A DNA stretch of 64,000 nucleotides from Brevibacillus brevis NBRC 100599 (GTDB lineage Bacteria; Bacillota; Bacilli; Brevibacillales; Brevibacillaceae), in assembly GCF_000010165.1 (NCBI RefSeq), contig NC_012491.1:1358001-1422000 (forward strand). Direction: 5' to 3'. The notes under the pieces are model-generated. The model was not told the DNA's origin and did no database searches. It saw only the letters and a list, made by a program, of their open reading frames with translations. A program made the position numbers and the translations under genes. This document shows positions 44,904-54,402 of the stretch, one piece after another. Position 1 is the stretch's first letter, and each line of letters starts with the position of its first letter.

Positions 44904-46211
44904 TTATCCTGCGGCACTCCCTGGCTTGCTTTGCATATGGGAGACATGCTGTGCGTAGTGGATTAAATTCGCTAACGACAATTGTCGAATCGAGGGTTCA
45001 TCGAATTTCTCCGGCTTTGCATTTGCTTCAAAGAGCCATAGCTTTCCTTCTTCTGTCAAGCCAAGGTCCATCGACATCTCAGCCAAATCCGTCCATTCTG
45101 CATTTAATGATCGTGCGATGGCGAGCGCTGTATCGTGAATGTGTCTTTCCATTTGCTCGTGATTATTATGAAACAAGGCTTGCATAACGGTTGATAACGA
45201 GTGGATCGAGCCACCGCGTGGCACATGAGTAGTGATACTTTGCGAGCCAGCCCTTCTGATGCCAGCTCCGGTTATGCTCCACTCGCCCTCACCATCTTTT
45301 TGTACGAGGACGCGTACATCGAAAGGTTTACCGTTGTAGCGGGCACGACGGATGCCTTGCTGCATGATGTACTTCTGCTGCTTGACATGAAGTCTAATAT
45401 GCCTCCATACGTCATTCAAATTGGAAAAGCGGCGAGTAATGGCCTTATGCTCCTTTAACCGTTGCAGGAACCACTTATCGTTTTTGAAATCAATGCGCAT
45501 GATTCCCTGACCAGCTTTGCCGCGCACAGGTTTCAAGTAGACAAAGCGATGTTCGGTGCAAAAGCTTCGAAAGCGGGCCAAGGTGTCCAGCTGTTTCGTC
45601 TCCGGGAGAAAAGCTTGCACTTCCAGATGGGACTCAAGCATCGTAAACAGCTGTTGCTTGTCAAAAAAGCTGCGATTAAACAAAGTGACATTTGGCATCT
45701 CATGGATGCGGTTCAATGTTCTTCGGACTTCAGGTCGCCGTTCTGCTTTTCTCGTCGGAATTCGGTTGTAAACCACATGGGGGAAAGGTAGAATCACCTC
45801 TTGCCACGAGTTTAGACGATTGTTGTACAAATAGCCGCGCACCTTTTTCTTCTCCCAATTGATTCCTTGTGGAGTGAACACATATACGAGTGCACCCCAT
45901 TGCTTTCCCGATTGAGAAATATCCTTGAAGTTCTCGCGATTTCCTAAAAATGTTGCCCCTTCACCAACGGTCAATATGCCAAATAATGGGCCAAGCTTCA
46001 GGGAGTCGTCCGCCATTTTCCAGTTAATGCGTGTACGAATACGGTTTGCTTGCACGCGGGGTAAACCAGCGTATATCCGTTTCGTATGAGAAAAGGGACC
46101 GAGACTGGCGACCAGTGGCTTTGGCGAGCGTTTAAGGACTAGCCGAGGTAACTGTACGAACCATCTACCGCTAGGGAGGATCGTCAGCCACCCGGAGCGC
46201 TGCTGAAGCAT
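44904..46211 (-). CDS. YheC/YheD-family ATP-grasp protein, copy 4
   Basis: 435 aa. N-terminal YheC/D domain (PLFGILTVGEGATFLGN, where the family places its Gly-rich segment). ATP-grasp domain from about 180: YLKPVRGKAGQGIMRIDF (nucleotide lysine and Gly loop), FDVRVLVQKDGEGEWSITGAG, AEMSMDLGLTEEGKLWLFEANAKP (metal Glu/Asn). Such proteins are endospore-coat-associated and probably ligate amino acids or peptides, but no substrate is known. Last of four paralogues on this strand. Confidence 0.85.
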   Translation of the reverse strand: MLQQRSGWLTILPSGRWFVQLPRLVLKRSPKPLVASLGPFSHTKRIYAGLPRVQANRIRTRINWKMADDSLKLGPLFGILTVGEGATFLGNRENFKDISQSGKQWGALVYVFTPQGINWEKKKVRGYLYNNRLNSWQEVILPFPHVVYNRIPTRKAERRPEVRRTLNRIHEMPNVTLFNRSFFDKQQLFTMLESHLEVQAFLPETKQLDTLARFRSFCTEHRFVYLKPVRGKAGQGIMRIDFKNDKWFLQRLKEHKAITRRFSNLNDVWRHIRLHVKQQKYIMQQGIRRARYNGKPFDVRVLVQKDGEGEWSITGAGIRRAGSQSITTHVPRGGSIHSLSTVMQALFHNNHEQMERHIHDTALAIARSLNAEWTDLAEMSMDLGLTEEGKLWLFEANAKPEKFDEPSIRQLSLANLIHYAQHVSHMQSKPGSAAG

Positions 46212-46252
46212 GGTGTTCCTCCTTCCTGAAAAACGGTACAGATCGCGTGCGA

Positions 46253-47629
46253 CTAGAAATTGGCCAAGTAACAGCTATAATCGACGAGCAACTTGCGTGA
46301 TTCCTGATCAGCCTGCTTGAGACGGGCGTGCTTGAATATAGAACGGCCAGGCTTGGAATTCGCTTCGAACATCCAGACATGGCCTTGTGTATCAATCCCC
46401 ATGTCCAGCCCCAATTCTCCTAAATCAATCCCTTTTGCCAGTTCAATTGCGGTAGCGAGTCGGATTGACGCGTCAGAAATGCGCTGAGTCATGAGGGGTT
46501 TTTGTTTGCCAAACAGGTGCTGCAACAGGTCATCGCCTGGGATAACAGTTCCACCTGTGCGTACATGGGTAGTTACGCTACCAGAACCGGCAACCTTCGC
46601 TGCCGTGCAGGAGACGACCCATTCGTTTTGTTGATTTTTATGCAAGTGAACACGGAAATCAAACGGTCGTCCATGGAATGTCATGAGCGAAATGCCCTGT
46701 TGTGCCAGATACGAACTAACGCGACGACTGCGGAAGACATGCTGATAAAGGCTGGACAGCTTGGAGAATTGTTTTTTTACATTGCCGCTGCCTGTATGAT
46801 AGGAGGCAGTAAAGCCACCGCCTGCCTGGCGAACAACTTTGACAATGCCATACCCGAGACTTCCGTTTTTGGGCTTCAAATAAACGATAGGGTATTTACG
46901 CAGCAAGTCTCGAACTGTTGTAAGGGAAGGAGAGGTATAAGTCTCCGGGATATGCTCATTCACTTCTGGATTCGGATACAGCAGCTGGTGCACGCCCCAT
47001 TTGTTGAAAAAGCCCTGATTGAACATCGGTAAATTGGGGTAACTGGCGAGTCGATACTTGAATTCCTGAACGGCTTCATGTTTTTCTGCTGAACGAGAGG
47101 GAATACGATCATAGACGACATCGGGCATGGCGGTAACATGCTTTTTCCAAAAGTAGCTGCCTGATTTGTTTCTGCGCAAAAACCACGCTTTGACCGTATT
47201 CGATTCCCAGTCTACATCGGTTGGGGAAAATATATAGTAGAAAACGCCTTTCCCTTCTTGGGCCTGTAACAAATTGTGAAAAAACGAGGTGCGTGGGCCA
47301 ATTGGCTGCTTGGGATCTCGTCTGATGCCAGTCGTAACGATCCCGATTGAAGGACCGATCCGGAGCGCGGAACCCTCTAGTTTGAGCTGGATCAAGCCAG
47401 GGTGAGGAATGCCCAGCTCTGATTGCAATAGCGTCGTCACTTTTATGACATTCGCATCCGGATTGCGTTTGTCTTGTAAGACAGTTGCGACTACTTCCTT
47501 TTTACCCAGTAAGACTTTAATTTTCTGGCGTTGCCGTAGCTGTAGCTTTTGGAAGAGACTAGCTGGCAGAATAATCCCACTGATACGGGGGTTGGAAAGG
47601 AAGCGAAGCCGCATTCTGAACGTTTCCAT
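46253..47629 (-). CDS. YheC/YheD-family ATP-grasp protein, copy 3
   Basis: 458 aa, with an N-terminal extra domain of about 90 residues (METFRMRLRFLSNPRISGII and following) that resembles the N-lobe of YheC. Core motifs: GPSIGIVTTG, VYLKPKNGSLGYGIVKV, FDFRVHLHKNQQNEWVVS and DLGELGLDMGIDTQGHVWMFEANSKPG. Cytosolic, likely in the mother cell. 3 bp from copy 2 and 41 bp from copy 4, so one transcript. Confidence 0.85.
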   Translation of the reverse strand: METFRMRLRFLSNPRISGIILPASLFQKLQLRQRQKIKVLLGKKEVVATVLQDKRNPDANVIKVTTLLQSELGIPHPGLIQLKLEGSALRIGPSIGIVTTGIRRDPKQPIGPRTSFFHNLLQAQEGKGVFYYIFSPTDVDWESNTVKAWFLRRNKSGSYFWKKHVTAMPDVVYDRIPSRSAEKHEAVQEFKYRLASYPNLPMFNQGFFNKWGVHQLLYPNPEVNEHIPETYTSPSLTTVRDLLRKYPIVYLKPKNGSLGYGIVKVVRQAGGGFTASYHTGSGNVKKQFSKLSSLYQHVFRSRRVSSYLAQQGISLMTFHGRPFDFRVHLHKNQQNEWVVSCTAAKVAGSGSVTTHVRTGGTVIPGDDLLQHLFGKQKPLMTQRISDASIRLATAIELAKGIDLGELGLDMGIDTQGHVWMFEANSKPGRSIFKHARLKQADQESRKLLVDYSCYLANF

Positions 47630-47632
47630 GCT

Positions 47633-48730
47633 TTAACCTCCTACACGCTCTTTCATGAGATAGTGGGCGTAGCGAACAGGCTGAGTAATCGAATGTAGTT
47701 GTGCAGTTGGGTCGTCAATCATTCGAAAAACTGTTCGCCCTGGTCTGCTGTTTACTTCGATGATCCAAACATTACCTGCGGTGTCGATGCCAATATCGAT
47801 TCCCAGCTCAACGAGTCTGCCGTGCGACTCTTCCAAAAAACGGGGAAGTTCTTCCGCCACTCGGTTGATTGATTGCTCGATGCGTGCCGCTTTTGCGGAT
47901 TTGAAGTGAAGGGGCAGGAAAGAGGCCAGAGGTGTTGCTTTCCCTCCTCCGTGCAAATTGGAGGTGATGCTGCGTTTGTCTCCCAGGCGCACAGCTTTGC
48001 CAGTTGTCGCCCATTTACCTAGTCCGTTTTTTTGAACCAGAACACGGACATCAAATGGGGTACCATCCGGGGTATGCAACTCCAAATAGGGCTGTACCAG
48101 GAACTTGCGGCCAGCTGTAAAGACAGACACAAAACTTTTTAATCCGGCAGTGTCACGAATTCGCCTGGTGAAAGGTTGATTGTCCCGGTTTCGTCCAGAA
48201 GCTTCATAGCCACTGCGCACTTCTTTGATTCTCACGACGCCAATACCGTGAGTTCCCGCCATTGGTTTGATGATGGCTGCCCCGTATTTTTCCAGGGTTG
48301 CCTGAAGCACAGGATATGAGAATATTTCAGTAGGTGGTAGCAGCGGGGCGAGAAGAGGAGACTTAGCGAGCATCTGGTGCACCTGCCATTTTCCAGACAG
48401 ACCATGCCCCAAAAACGTAATGTTGCGATCGTTTTGCAACTTTTCCACAAATGGTTTATAGTGGCGATAAGATGGGCCCACAAAGCAACGATCATAGATA
48501 AAGGCGGGGATTGGGAATTCTTTCGCGTGCCAGGACCCATTGCGATATTCGAAGCCTTTTACCATACGGGTGGAAAAGTTAACCTGACGTGGTGAAAAAA
48601 CGAAGACACGTATGCCGTGCTTGCGTCCATAGAGCGTAAGCTTTTTATAGTACCCTTTGTCTACAAAGTGGGAGCCTTGGCACCGGGCCATGATGCCAAG
48701 ACTTCTCTCGGATGCTGTCATGTAGGTCAC
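47633..48730 (-). CDS. YheC/YheD-family ATP-grasp protein, copy 2
   Basis: 365 aa, the shortest copy and lacking the extra N-terminal domain. Motifs: SLGIMARCQGSHFVDKGYYKK, IIKPMAGTHGIGVVRI, FDVRVLVQKNGLGKWATTGK and VELGIDIGIDTAGNVWIIEVNSRPG. Its start overlaps the stop of copy 1 by 4 bp (ATGA), so they are translationally coupled. Role in coat assembly inferred from the family. Confidence 0.86.
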   Translation of the reverse strand: MTYMTASERSLGIMARCQGSHFVDKGYYKKLTLYGRKHGIRVFVFSPRQVNFSTRMVKGFEYRNGSWHAKEFPIPAFIYDRCFVGPSYRHYKPFVEKLQNDRNITFLGHGLSGKWQVHQMLAKSPLLAPLLPPTEIFSYPVLQATLEKYGAAIIKPMAGTHGIGVVRIKEVRSGYEASGRNRDNQPFTRRIRDTAGLKSFVSVFTAGRKFLVQPYLELHTPDGTPFDVRVLVQKNGLGKWATTGKAVRLGDKRSITSNLHGGGKATPLASFLPLHFKSAKAARIEQSINRVAEELPRFLEESHGRLVELGIDIGIDTAGNVWIIEVNSRPGRTVFRMIDDPTAQLHSITQPVRYAHYLMKERVGG

Positions 48731-50172
48731 CTTCGCCTGTTATTGTTGCGCTTCGGTCTTCTTTTTATGGGCTTTTGTGGTTGAATGGTCCGGGGAAAAC
48801 CACTTAGAAAGGCGGAATAATCCAGCATGCGAACGACAGAAGGGCGAGCGCGCCGAGGCAGCTCTTCGGCACCCTCAGGCAACGGAACTGTTTTGGCTGA
48901 CTTGGATGGCTTACTGTTGACCTCCAATAGCCACACCCGTCCATGGACATCGACTCCCAAATCAATTCCGAATTCTCCGTAATGCCCAGGCAGTGATTCT
49001 TCTAAAAGGATCGCGAGCTTAAGTGCTACTGTGTGTAACGTTTGAGGGGATGGTCGTATCGTGCTCGCCCGTGGTCCACATACTCGCAGCGCCTGAAGGG
49101 GAGTCATCATTTGCCCACCTCTGGATATATTGGAAACAATGCTGTTTAATCCCAGGCGAGCGACCATGGAAGTGACGGACCATTCGCCTTTTCGGTCTTT
49201 TTGTACCAATACACGAAAGTCTGTCGGTCGTCCTTGGATGCCGATTAACGGTAACCCTTGCTGCAGCAAATAGGATGTGCCTTTTGTCCTTTTTTGCAAA
49301 TACTGATGTAAGCCCTGAATGCTAGCAAATGATTTGCGGAATCCTCCGGGGAACGCGAGCTGGTATCCTCCGGGTGAACTGCGAACTCGAATGATCCCGC
49401 GTCCCATACTGCCGTTAGCTGGTTTAGCATAAATCGTGCGATAGGTAGATAGCATTTGTCGCAGGTCTTCTTGATTCAAATAACGAACCATGCTGGGAAG
49501 ATGCTCGGAGGCTGTCGGTTGATTCTCGAGAGCGGCGTGCACATGCCACTTATTCAAAAAACGCTCGTTAAAAAAGGGAATGGAAGCTTCCTTGCAGCGT
49601 TGAACCCAGTTGGCCATTTGTTCACTTCGTTCGCGTTGGCGGGACACGAGTCGGTTGTAAATGCATTGTGGAAGCGGAAGTAAGGTTTGTCTCCAAACGC
49701 CTCCTTTTCTAACGAGGCCGCGCACGGTTCCTGCATCCCAGTTGACATCCTGAAGCCGAAATGCGCAAAGGATCCCTCCGCGTTTACGGGTGATATCGGA
49801 CATCTCGTGAAAGAAATTGTTTAGGTGTCCAAACGGTCCTTGCGAGGATGCTGCATTGTAGTTTGAAACAAGAACACCTACATACGGTCCGAAAACGATT
49901 GTTTTCTGATTCGTATCATAACGAACTAAGAGTGGAACGCCTTTGGGTAGATAGAGTGATTGAGCTAAAGAGGGTCGAATGAAGGTTTTGCCCGAGGTTT
50001 TGCCTCCCCGTTCCCAACCGCCTACGCGTGCGGAAACGGTTTTGTTCCCAAATTGGACCGAAATGGTGGACGGTGTTGAAAGATTCCATTTGCGCAAGTG
50101 CGCCTGGGGCAGGTAAAGGTCTACTTCCGATATTATCTCGTTTTCGACAACGATTGTTGGAACGTAGGACAT
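48727..50172 (-). CDS. YheC/YheD-family ATP-grasp protein, copy 1
   Basis: 481 aa from ATG 50172 after GGGAAGGGG; longer in-frame sequence overlaps the divergent gene and has no ribosome site. An N-terminal beta-rich YheC domain (SYVPTIVVENEIISEVDLYLP), then FGPYVGVLVSN. ATP-grasp core: IYAKPANGSMGRGIIRV, FRVLVQKDRKGEWSVTS and YGEFGIDLGVDVHGRVWLLEVNSKP. Basic C-terminal tail (KPIKRRPKRNNNRR), unlike the other copies, which may bind nucleic acid or coat. First gene of the four-gene operon, divergent from yheB. Confidence 0.86.
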   Translation of the reverse strand: MSYVPTIVVENEIISEVDLYLPQAHLRKWNLSTPSTISVQFGNKTVSARVGGWERGGKTSGKTFIRPSLAQSLYLPKGVPLLVRYDTNQKTIVFGPYVGVLVSNYNAASSQGPFGHLNNFFHEMSDITRKRGGILCAFRLQDVNWDAGTVRGLVRKGGVWRQTLLPLPQCIYNRLVSRQRERSEQMANWVQRCKEASIPFFNERFLNKWHVHAALENQPTASEHLPSMVRYLNQEDLRQMLSTYRTIYAKPANGSMGRGIIRVRSSPGGYQLAFPGGFRKSFASIQGLHQYLQKRTKGTSYLLQQGLPLIGIQGRPTDFRVLVQKDRKGEWSVTSMVARLGLNSIVSNISRGGQMMTPLQALRVCGPRASTIRPSPQTLHTVALKLAILLEESLPGHYGEFGIDLGVDVHGRVWLLEVNSKPSKSAKTVPLPEGAEELPRRARPSVVRMLDYSAFLSGFPRTIQPQKPIKRRPKRNNNRRR

Positions 50173-50263
50173 GAGTATCCCCTTCCCATCAGGCAAAGTT
50201 AGTCTATGGTATGAGCATCCAAAACGTTTGGTGCCATGTAGAGAAGAGAGGTTGTTAGGATTT

Positions 50264-51421
50264 ATGAACGCATGGATACTATTAGTGAACATTGCAGTAG
50301 GCTCTGTCATTGGTGGAGTGACGAATGAGTTAGCCATCCGAATGCTGTTTAAACCAGTAAAACCGTGGTATATAGGCGGATGGAAAGTGCCATTTACTCC
50401 GGGATTGATCCCAAGAAGACGGGACGATATCGCGATACAAATGGGCAGACTCGTCGAAGAGCATTTGCTGACGACGGAGGGGGTCAAGCGTGCGCTGAAC
50501 CAGAGTGGTCTGGAGAGTACACTGACAGGATGGATGAACACCATCGCTCGCGATTGGATGACAGATGAGCGTAGTCTACGTCAAGCATTGCTCACAGTGA
50601 TGCCACAGTTATTTAAGGAAGATGGAACGTGGAGTGAGGGTGTCCGCGCGCCTATCGAGGCGAAATGGGGTGCCTTTGTCGATCAGGTTCTGGCACAATA
50701 TGAAGAGAAAAAACTGCGAGAGTTGGTTACGGACAACGGACGCGAGCGTCTGGATGCTGCACTTGGCAGTGTGAGCGAACTGCTCTTGAAACGTTTTCGT
50801 GAATATTTGCATTCCCCGGAAGGTCAGCAAACCTTGCAAAACATGGTTCGCGGATTGCTCGGCGGAGGCGGAGGCATGTTTGGTGGCTTGGTCGGGATGT
50901 TTCTTGGGGATGACAAGATTTTGGGCAAGATTCTCCCATATCTCGATGAGCTTTTGCAGAGCAGGGAGCTTTCGGAACGCGTGCACTACTTTTTGCATAA
51001 GGAAGCGGACAAGCTCTTGGACAAAAATGTGGGCGAAGTGGTTGCCTGGATTGGGCGAGATCAAGTGGACGATTGGGCGCGAAAGCTTTTTGCCAAGCTG
51101 GAGGAGCAAAGCCTGCGTATCGTGGACGAGCCTCTGTCTCGTTTGACGGCGCCTATTTCTGAGACGGTGACAACGGAACTCGTTCCCCGTTTGGCCAAGT
51201 GGATGGTGGACACGCTGCAACAAAATATAGAGAGAATATTTTCGCGCCTGGCCATCCGGGATATTGTTACCCGGCAAGTAGAGGGTTTCCCGATTGAAAG
51301 AATTGAAGAGATGGTAGTCGGAATCTCAGGCAAGGAATTCCGCATGATCACCGTGCTTGGATTTATTCTTGGCGGGATTATTGGGCTTGTCCAAGGTATA
51401 TTGGCAAATTTAGTTAGTTAA
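50264..51421 (+). CDS. yheB: DUF445 membrane protein, YheB type
   Basis: 385 aa from ATG 50264 (longer frame rejected, as it overlaps the opposite gene). N-terminal membrane helix with NIAVGSVIGGVTNELAIRMLFKPVKPWYIGG, the DUF445 signature, a long helical cytosolic or extracellular middle, and a C-terminal membrane helix (MITVLGFILGGIIGLVQGIL). In Bacillus subtilis yheB adjoins yheC and yheD, and the same neighbourhood here supports the call. Function unknown, spore-linked by context. Confidence 0.88.
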   Translation: MNAWILLVNIAVGSVIGGVTNELAIRMLFKPVKPWYIGGWKVPFTPGLIPRRRDDIAIQMGRLVEEHLLTTEGVKRALNQSGLESTLTGWMNTIARDWMTDERSLRQALLTVMPQLFKEDGTWSEGVRAPIEAKWGAFVDQVLAQYEEKKLRELVTDNGRERLDAALGSVSELLLKRFREYLHSPEGQQTLQNMVRGLLGGGGGMFGGLVGMFLGDDKILGKILPYLDELLQSRELSERVHYFLHKEADKLLDKNVGEVVAWIGRDQVDDWARKLFAKLEEQSLRIVDEPLSRLTAPISETVTTELVPRLAKWMVDTLQQNIERIFSRLAIRDIVTRQVEGFPIERIEEMVVGISGKEFRMITVLGFILGGIIGLVQGILANLVS

Positions 51422-51525
51422 ACAAAACTGAAAAGAAACTGTAACTGTGTTGTAATAATCCTGTAATATTCCTTGGGTATGATAAAAGCACGATGAAAAC
51501 CCCCTTAATGATATACTTTCTGGTC

Positions 51526-51556
51526 GGTAGCTTTCGAAAAAGCTACCCTTTTTTTT
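51526..51556 (+). terminator. Rho-independent terminator after yheB
   Basis: 8-bp stem GGTAGCTT (51526-51533) with AAGCTACC (51540-51547), then a T run. Confidence 0.85.
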
Positions 51557-51635
51557 TGCCCCGCCTTCGGGTATATTGGTCGAAGGAGCGCACGTACATG
51601 GAACGGGTGGGAGAAAAGGAAGGGGGAGTAGCAAT

Positions 51636-52946
51636 ATGGCAACGAAGCATGAACAAATCTTGCAACATATTGATCGCCTTCCGATCGGTTCGAAGATTTC
51701 CGTGCGGCAGATCGCGAAAGACCTGGATGTGAGTGAAGGGACTGCATACCGCGCGATCAAGGAAGCGGAAACGCAAGGATACGTCAGCACGATTGAGCGT
51801 GTCGGTACGGTGAGAATCGAGAAGAAGCAGAAGGAAAATATTGAACGTTTGACCTTTGCGGAGGTTGTGAACATCGTCGATGGTCATGTGCAGGCTGGAC
51901 GTGAAGGCTTACACAAGACCTTGAATAAATTTGTAATAGGCGCCATGCAGCTCGAAGCCATGATGCGCTATATCGATGCCGGGAGTCTCTTGATTGTCGG
52001 TAACCGCTATCAGGCACATAAAATCGCTTTGCAGCAAGGGGCTGCTGTATTAATTACCGGAGGATTCGATACAAGCGAGGAAATCAAGCAGCTTGCTGAC
52101 CGCTTAGCGCTGCCAATCATCTCCTCCAGCTATGACTCCTTTACGGTTGCTTCGATGATTAACCGAGCCATTTACGATCGCCTGATCAAAAAAGAAATCG
52201 TAATGGTAGAGGATATTTTGAAGCCGCTTGCAGAAACGCCTGTCTTATTGACATCCGATTCTGTTGCCAAGTGGCATCAGTATACGGAGTTGTATCAGGA
52301 CACGAGATTCCCCGTTGTTGACGAGCAGATGCGCCTGATCGGGATTGTTACTTCCAAAGACATCATCGGTCATGAGGAGACGGCCATAATCGACAAGGTC
52401 ATGACGAAGAACCCGATTACGACCTCGCCGCGGGTATCCGTAGCGTCATCTGCGCACACCATGGTGTGGGAAGGAATCGAGCTATTGCCTGTCGTAGACA
52501 ATCATCGCAAGCTCGTAGGGGTCTTGAGCCGCAACGACGTGCTAAAAGCGCTGCAATTTACAGCGAAGCAACCACAGATGAGTGAGACGTTTCCGAATCT
52601 GATCATGTCCCATTTCAGGGAGGAGCGACAGGCAGATGAGATGGTCTATCTGGGTGATGTGAGCCCACAAATGACCAACCATCTCGGTACGATTGCCAGC
52701 GGAATCATGACGACGGTCATGGTCGAGGCTGCTTGTAACCTGTTGCGCCACCATCGTCGAGGGGACATGGTACCAGAAAATATCACCGTCTATTTCCTAA
52801 AGCCAGTTCAGATGGAAAGCCATATCGAAGTAAAGCCGCGCCTATTAGACATCAGCCGCCGCTTCGGAAAAGTCGAAGTATCCGTATTCCACGGCGATCA
52901 GCTCGTGGGGCAGGCCATGATTACTGCGCAAATTATTGAGCGATAA
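51636..52946 (+). CDS. ytoI: YtoI-type regulator (HTH, DRTGG, CBS pair, hotdog)
   Basis: 436 aa from ATG 51636 after AAGGGGGAG. Domain order: GntR/DeoR-like helix-turn-helix (1-60), DRTGG (about 90-180), two CBS motifs (about 195-305, MTKNPITTSPRVSVASS and the following RNDVLKAL) that usually bind adenine nucleotides, and a C-terminal MaoC/hotdog thioesterase-like domain (about 320-436). Same layout as B. subtilis YtoI, whose role is not established; the domains suggest nucleotide-gated control of acyl-CoA or fatty-acid metabolism. Near ytpI and dnaE, as in B. subtilis. Confidence 0.9.
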   Translation: MATKHEQILQHIDRLPIGSKISVRQIAKDLDVSEGTAYRAIKEAETQGYVSTIERVGTVRIEKKQKENIERLTFAEVVNIVDGHVQAGREGLHKTLNKFVIGAMQLEAMMRYIDAGSLLIVGNRYQAHKIALQQGAAVLITGGFDTSEEIKQLADRLALPIISSSYDSFTVASMINRAIYDRLIKKEIVMVEDILKPLAETPVLLTSDSVAKWHQYTELYQDTRFPVVDEQMRLIGIVTSKDIIGHEETAIIDKVMTKNPITTSPRVSVASSAHTMVWEGIELLPVVDNHRKLVGVLSRNDVLKALQFTAKQPQMSETFPNLIMSHFREERQADEMVYLGDVSPQMTNHLGTIASGIMTTVMVEAACNLLRHHRRGDMVPENITVYFLKPVQMESHIEVKPRLLDISRRFGKVEVSVFHGDQLVGQAMITAQIIER

Positions 52947-52954
52947 AAGAAAGG

Positions 52955-52982
52955 AACAGTCTTCGGGACTGTTCTTTTTTTA
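52955..52982 (+). terminator. Rho-independent terminator after ytoI
   Basis: GAACAGTC (52955-52962) pairs with GACTGTTC (52968-52975) around a TTCGG loop, followed by a T run. Confidence 0.9.
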
Positions 52983-52994
52983 GTTGGTAAGCAA

Positions 52995-54284
52995 TTATAA
53001 ACCGTCATTCATTTTCTGTGTTGAGTTGGGGCAAGAGGCGCGCCTCCTTTTTTCTATGCGCATAAAAGGGATGTGAATGAAGATTTTAGCCAGCATGCCT
53101 ACGCCCAAAACAAATGCTGCATAAACCAATTCAATTGAGTCAAACAGCGCTCCGTATAGTTGAAAACCGATCAGCCTACCCACAGCAAACAGCATAACCA
53201 TGACGGAAATAAATCGTCCCAGCATATGTGATTCGATGGTTTGCTGATAGAAGGTACGGAAAAATACACCGTAGATATTGAACATGGAAAACAGAAAATA
53301 GCTTACCAATGAATAAAATAGGACTACGGCAAACGGAGAGGTTTGCAAGAGCTGTAAAAAAGAATTACTGCCCAAGAGCAGGAGGGGAAAGACCGCTGCA
53401 ACGATCCCGATCAGACCGATACCAATACTATTGGAGACGGAAAAGCGTTTCTTTAAAAGGATCACCCCAATAATCGAGCAGACGGAGCCCATAGTTTGTG
53501 CACTTTCGACCAGTCCGAAATCGATGTCCGATCCACCAAATACCTGTTTGATCATGTACGGGAAGCCAATCATGACAAAAGGAAAGAGAAAGATATGGGT
53601 AAATAGACCGTTTAGTACAAGTGAACTAATTCGAAGATCCGTGGTGAAAATCTGTAAACCTTCCTGTAGTTCCTTTATAATCGAAGAAGAACTGGATGCT
53701 CTTGGAATCGAAGGAAGCCTCATGAAATACGTGGATGCTGCTGAGCTCAAGGAAAGTATCGCGTTTAGTAAAAAGACGGCTCCAATTCCGCTCATAGTAT
53801 ACAGTAGTGTGCCAATGAGTGGAGCGAGGACACGAACGCTCTCCACGATAGTACTATCCAGAGCGATAGCGTCAGTCAATTCTGTTTTCTTCACCACATG
53901 CTGCAAGAGTGTAGTATACGCGGGAACTGCCAGTAGATTGCATACAGAAAAAAATAGAACGGCCACATAAATTATCGTCTCTTTGATGGGCTGAAACAGC
54001 GAGAAAAAGAACAGCGAAAGCAGAAAAATACCGTAAATGAGATCGATGCTGCAAAGCAGCTTTCGCTTGTCCAGTCGGTCAGCCCATACACCTGCAAATG
54101 GACCGAACAGGATTTGCGGGATTACCCCCAGCGCCAGTATGGAAGCAAATTTTCCTGCTGATCCTGTGAGTGCCAGGATGTACAGGGCAAAGGCAACGCT
54201 TAGGCAGATCGTACCAAACTCGCTGGTAGAATGGCGAAACAAAAACAATGAGAAATTCGGGTTGGCAAACAAATGAAATTTCAT
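52995..54284 (-). CDS. MFS transporter (MFS_3/EntS-like exporter)
   Basis: 429 aa from ATG 54284 after GGAGGGA; a longer frame upstream was rejected. About 12 membrane helices with the cytoplasmic loop GVWADRLDKRKLLCSIDL between helices 2 and 3, the family signature. Such proteins export drugs, siderophores or metabolites; the substrate is unknown. Divergent from an AraC-type regulator 118 bp away, which is the likely controller. Confidence 0.85.
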   Translation of the reverse strand: MKFHLFANPNFSLFLFRHSTSEFGTICLSVAFALYILALTGSAGKFASILALGVIPQILFGPFAGVWADRLDKRKLLCSIDLIYGIFLLSLFFFSLFQPIKETIIYVAVLFFSVCNLLAVPAYTTLLQHVVKKTELTDAIALDSTIVESVRVLAPLIGTLLYTMSGIGAVFLLNAILSLSSAASTYFMRLPSIPRASSSSSIIKELQEGLQIFTTDLRISSLVLNGLFTHIFLFPFVMIGFPYMIKQVFGGSDIDFGLVESAQTMGSVCSIIGVILLKKRFSVSNSIGIGLIGIVAAVFPLLLLGSNSFLQLLQTSPFAVVLFYSLVSYFLFSMFNIYGVFFRTFYQQTIESHMLGRFISVMVMLFAVGRLIGFQLYGALFDSIELVYAAFVLGVGMLAKIFIHIPFMRIEKRRRASCPNSTQKMNDGL

Positions 54285-54402
54285 AGCTGATCCCTCCAAG
54301 TGCTCTAGGCAAAACACATAGGTTGATTGTAGAGGGATCAGGAAAAAAAGCTCGGCAAATTTTGCTGTTAGAATGAGCAATTATTGACATCGGAAGGTGG
54401 GG

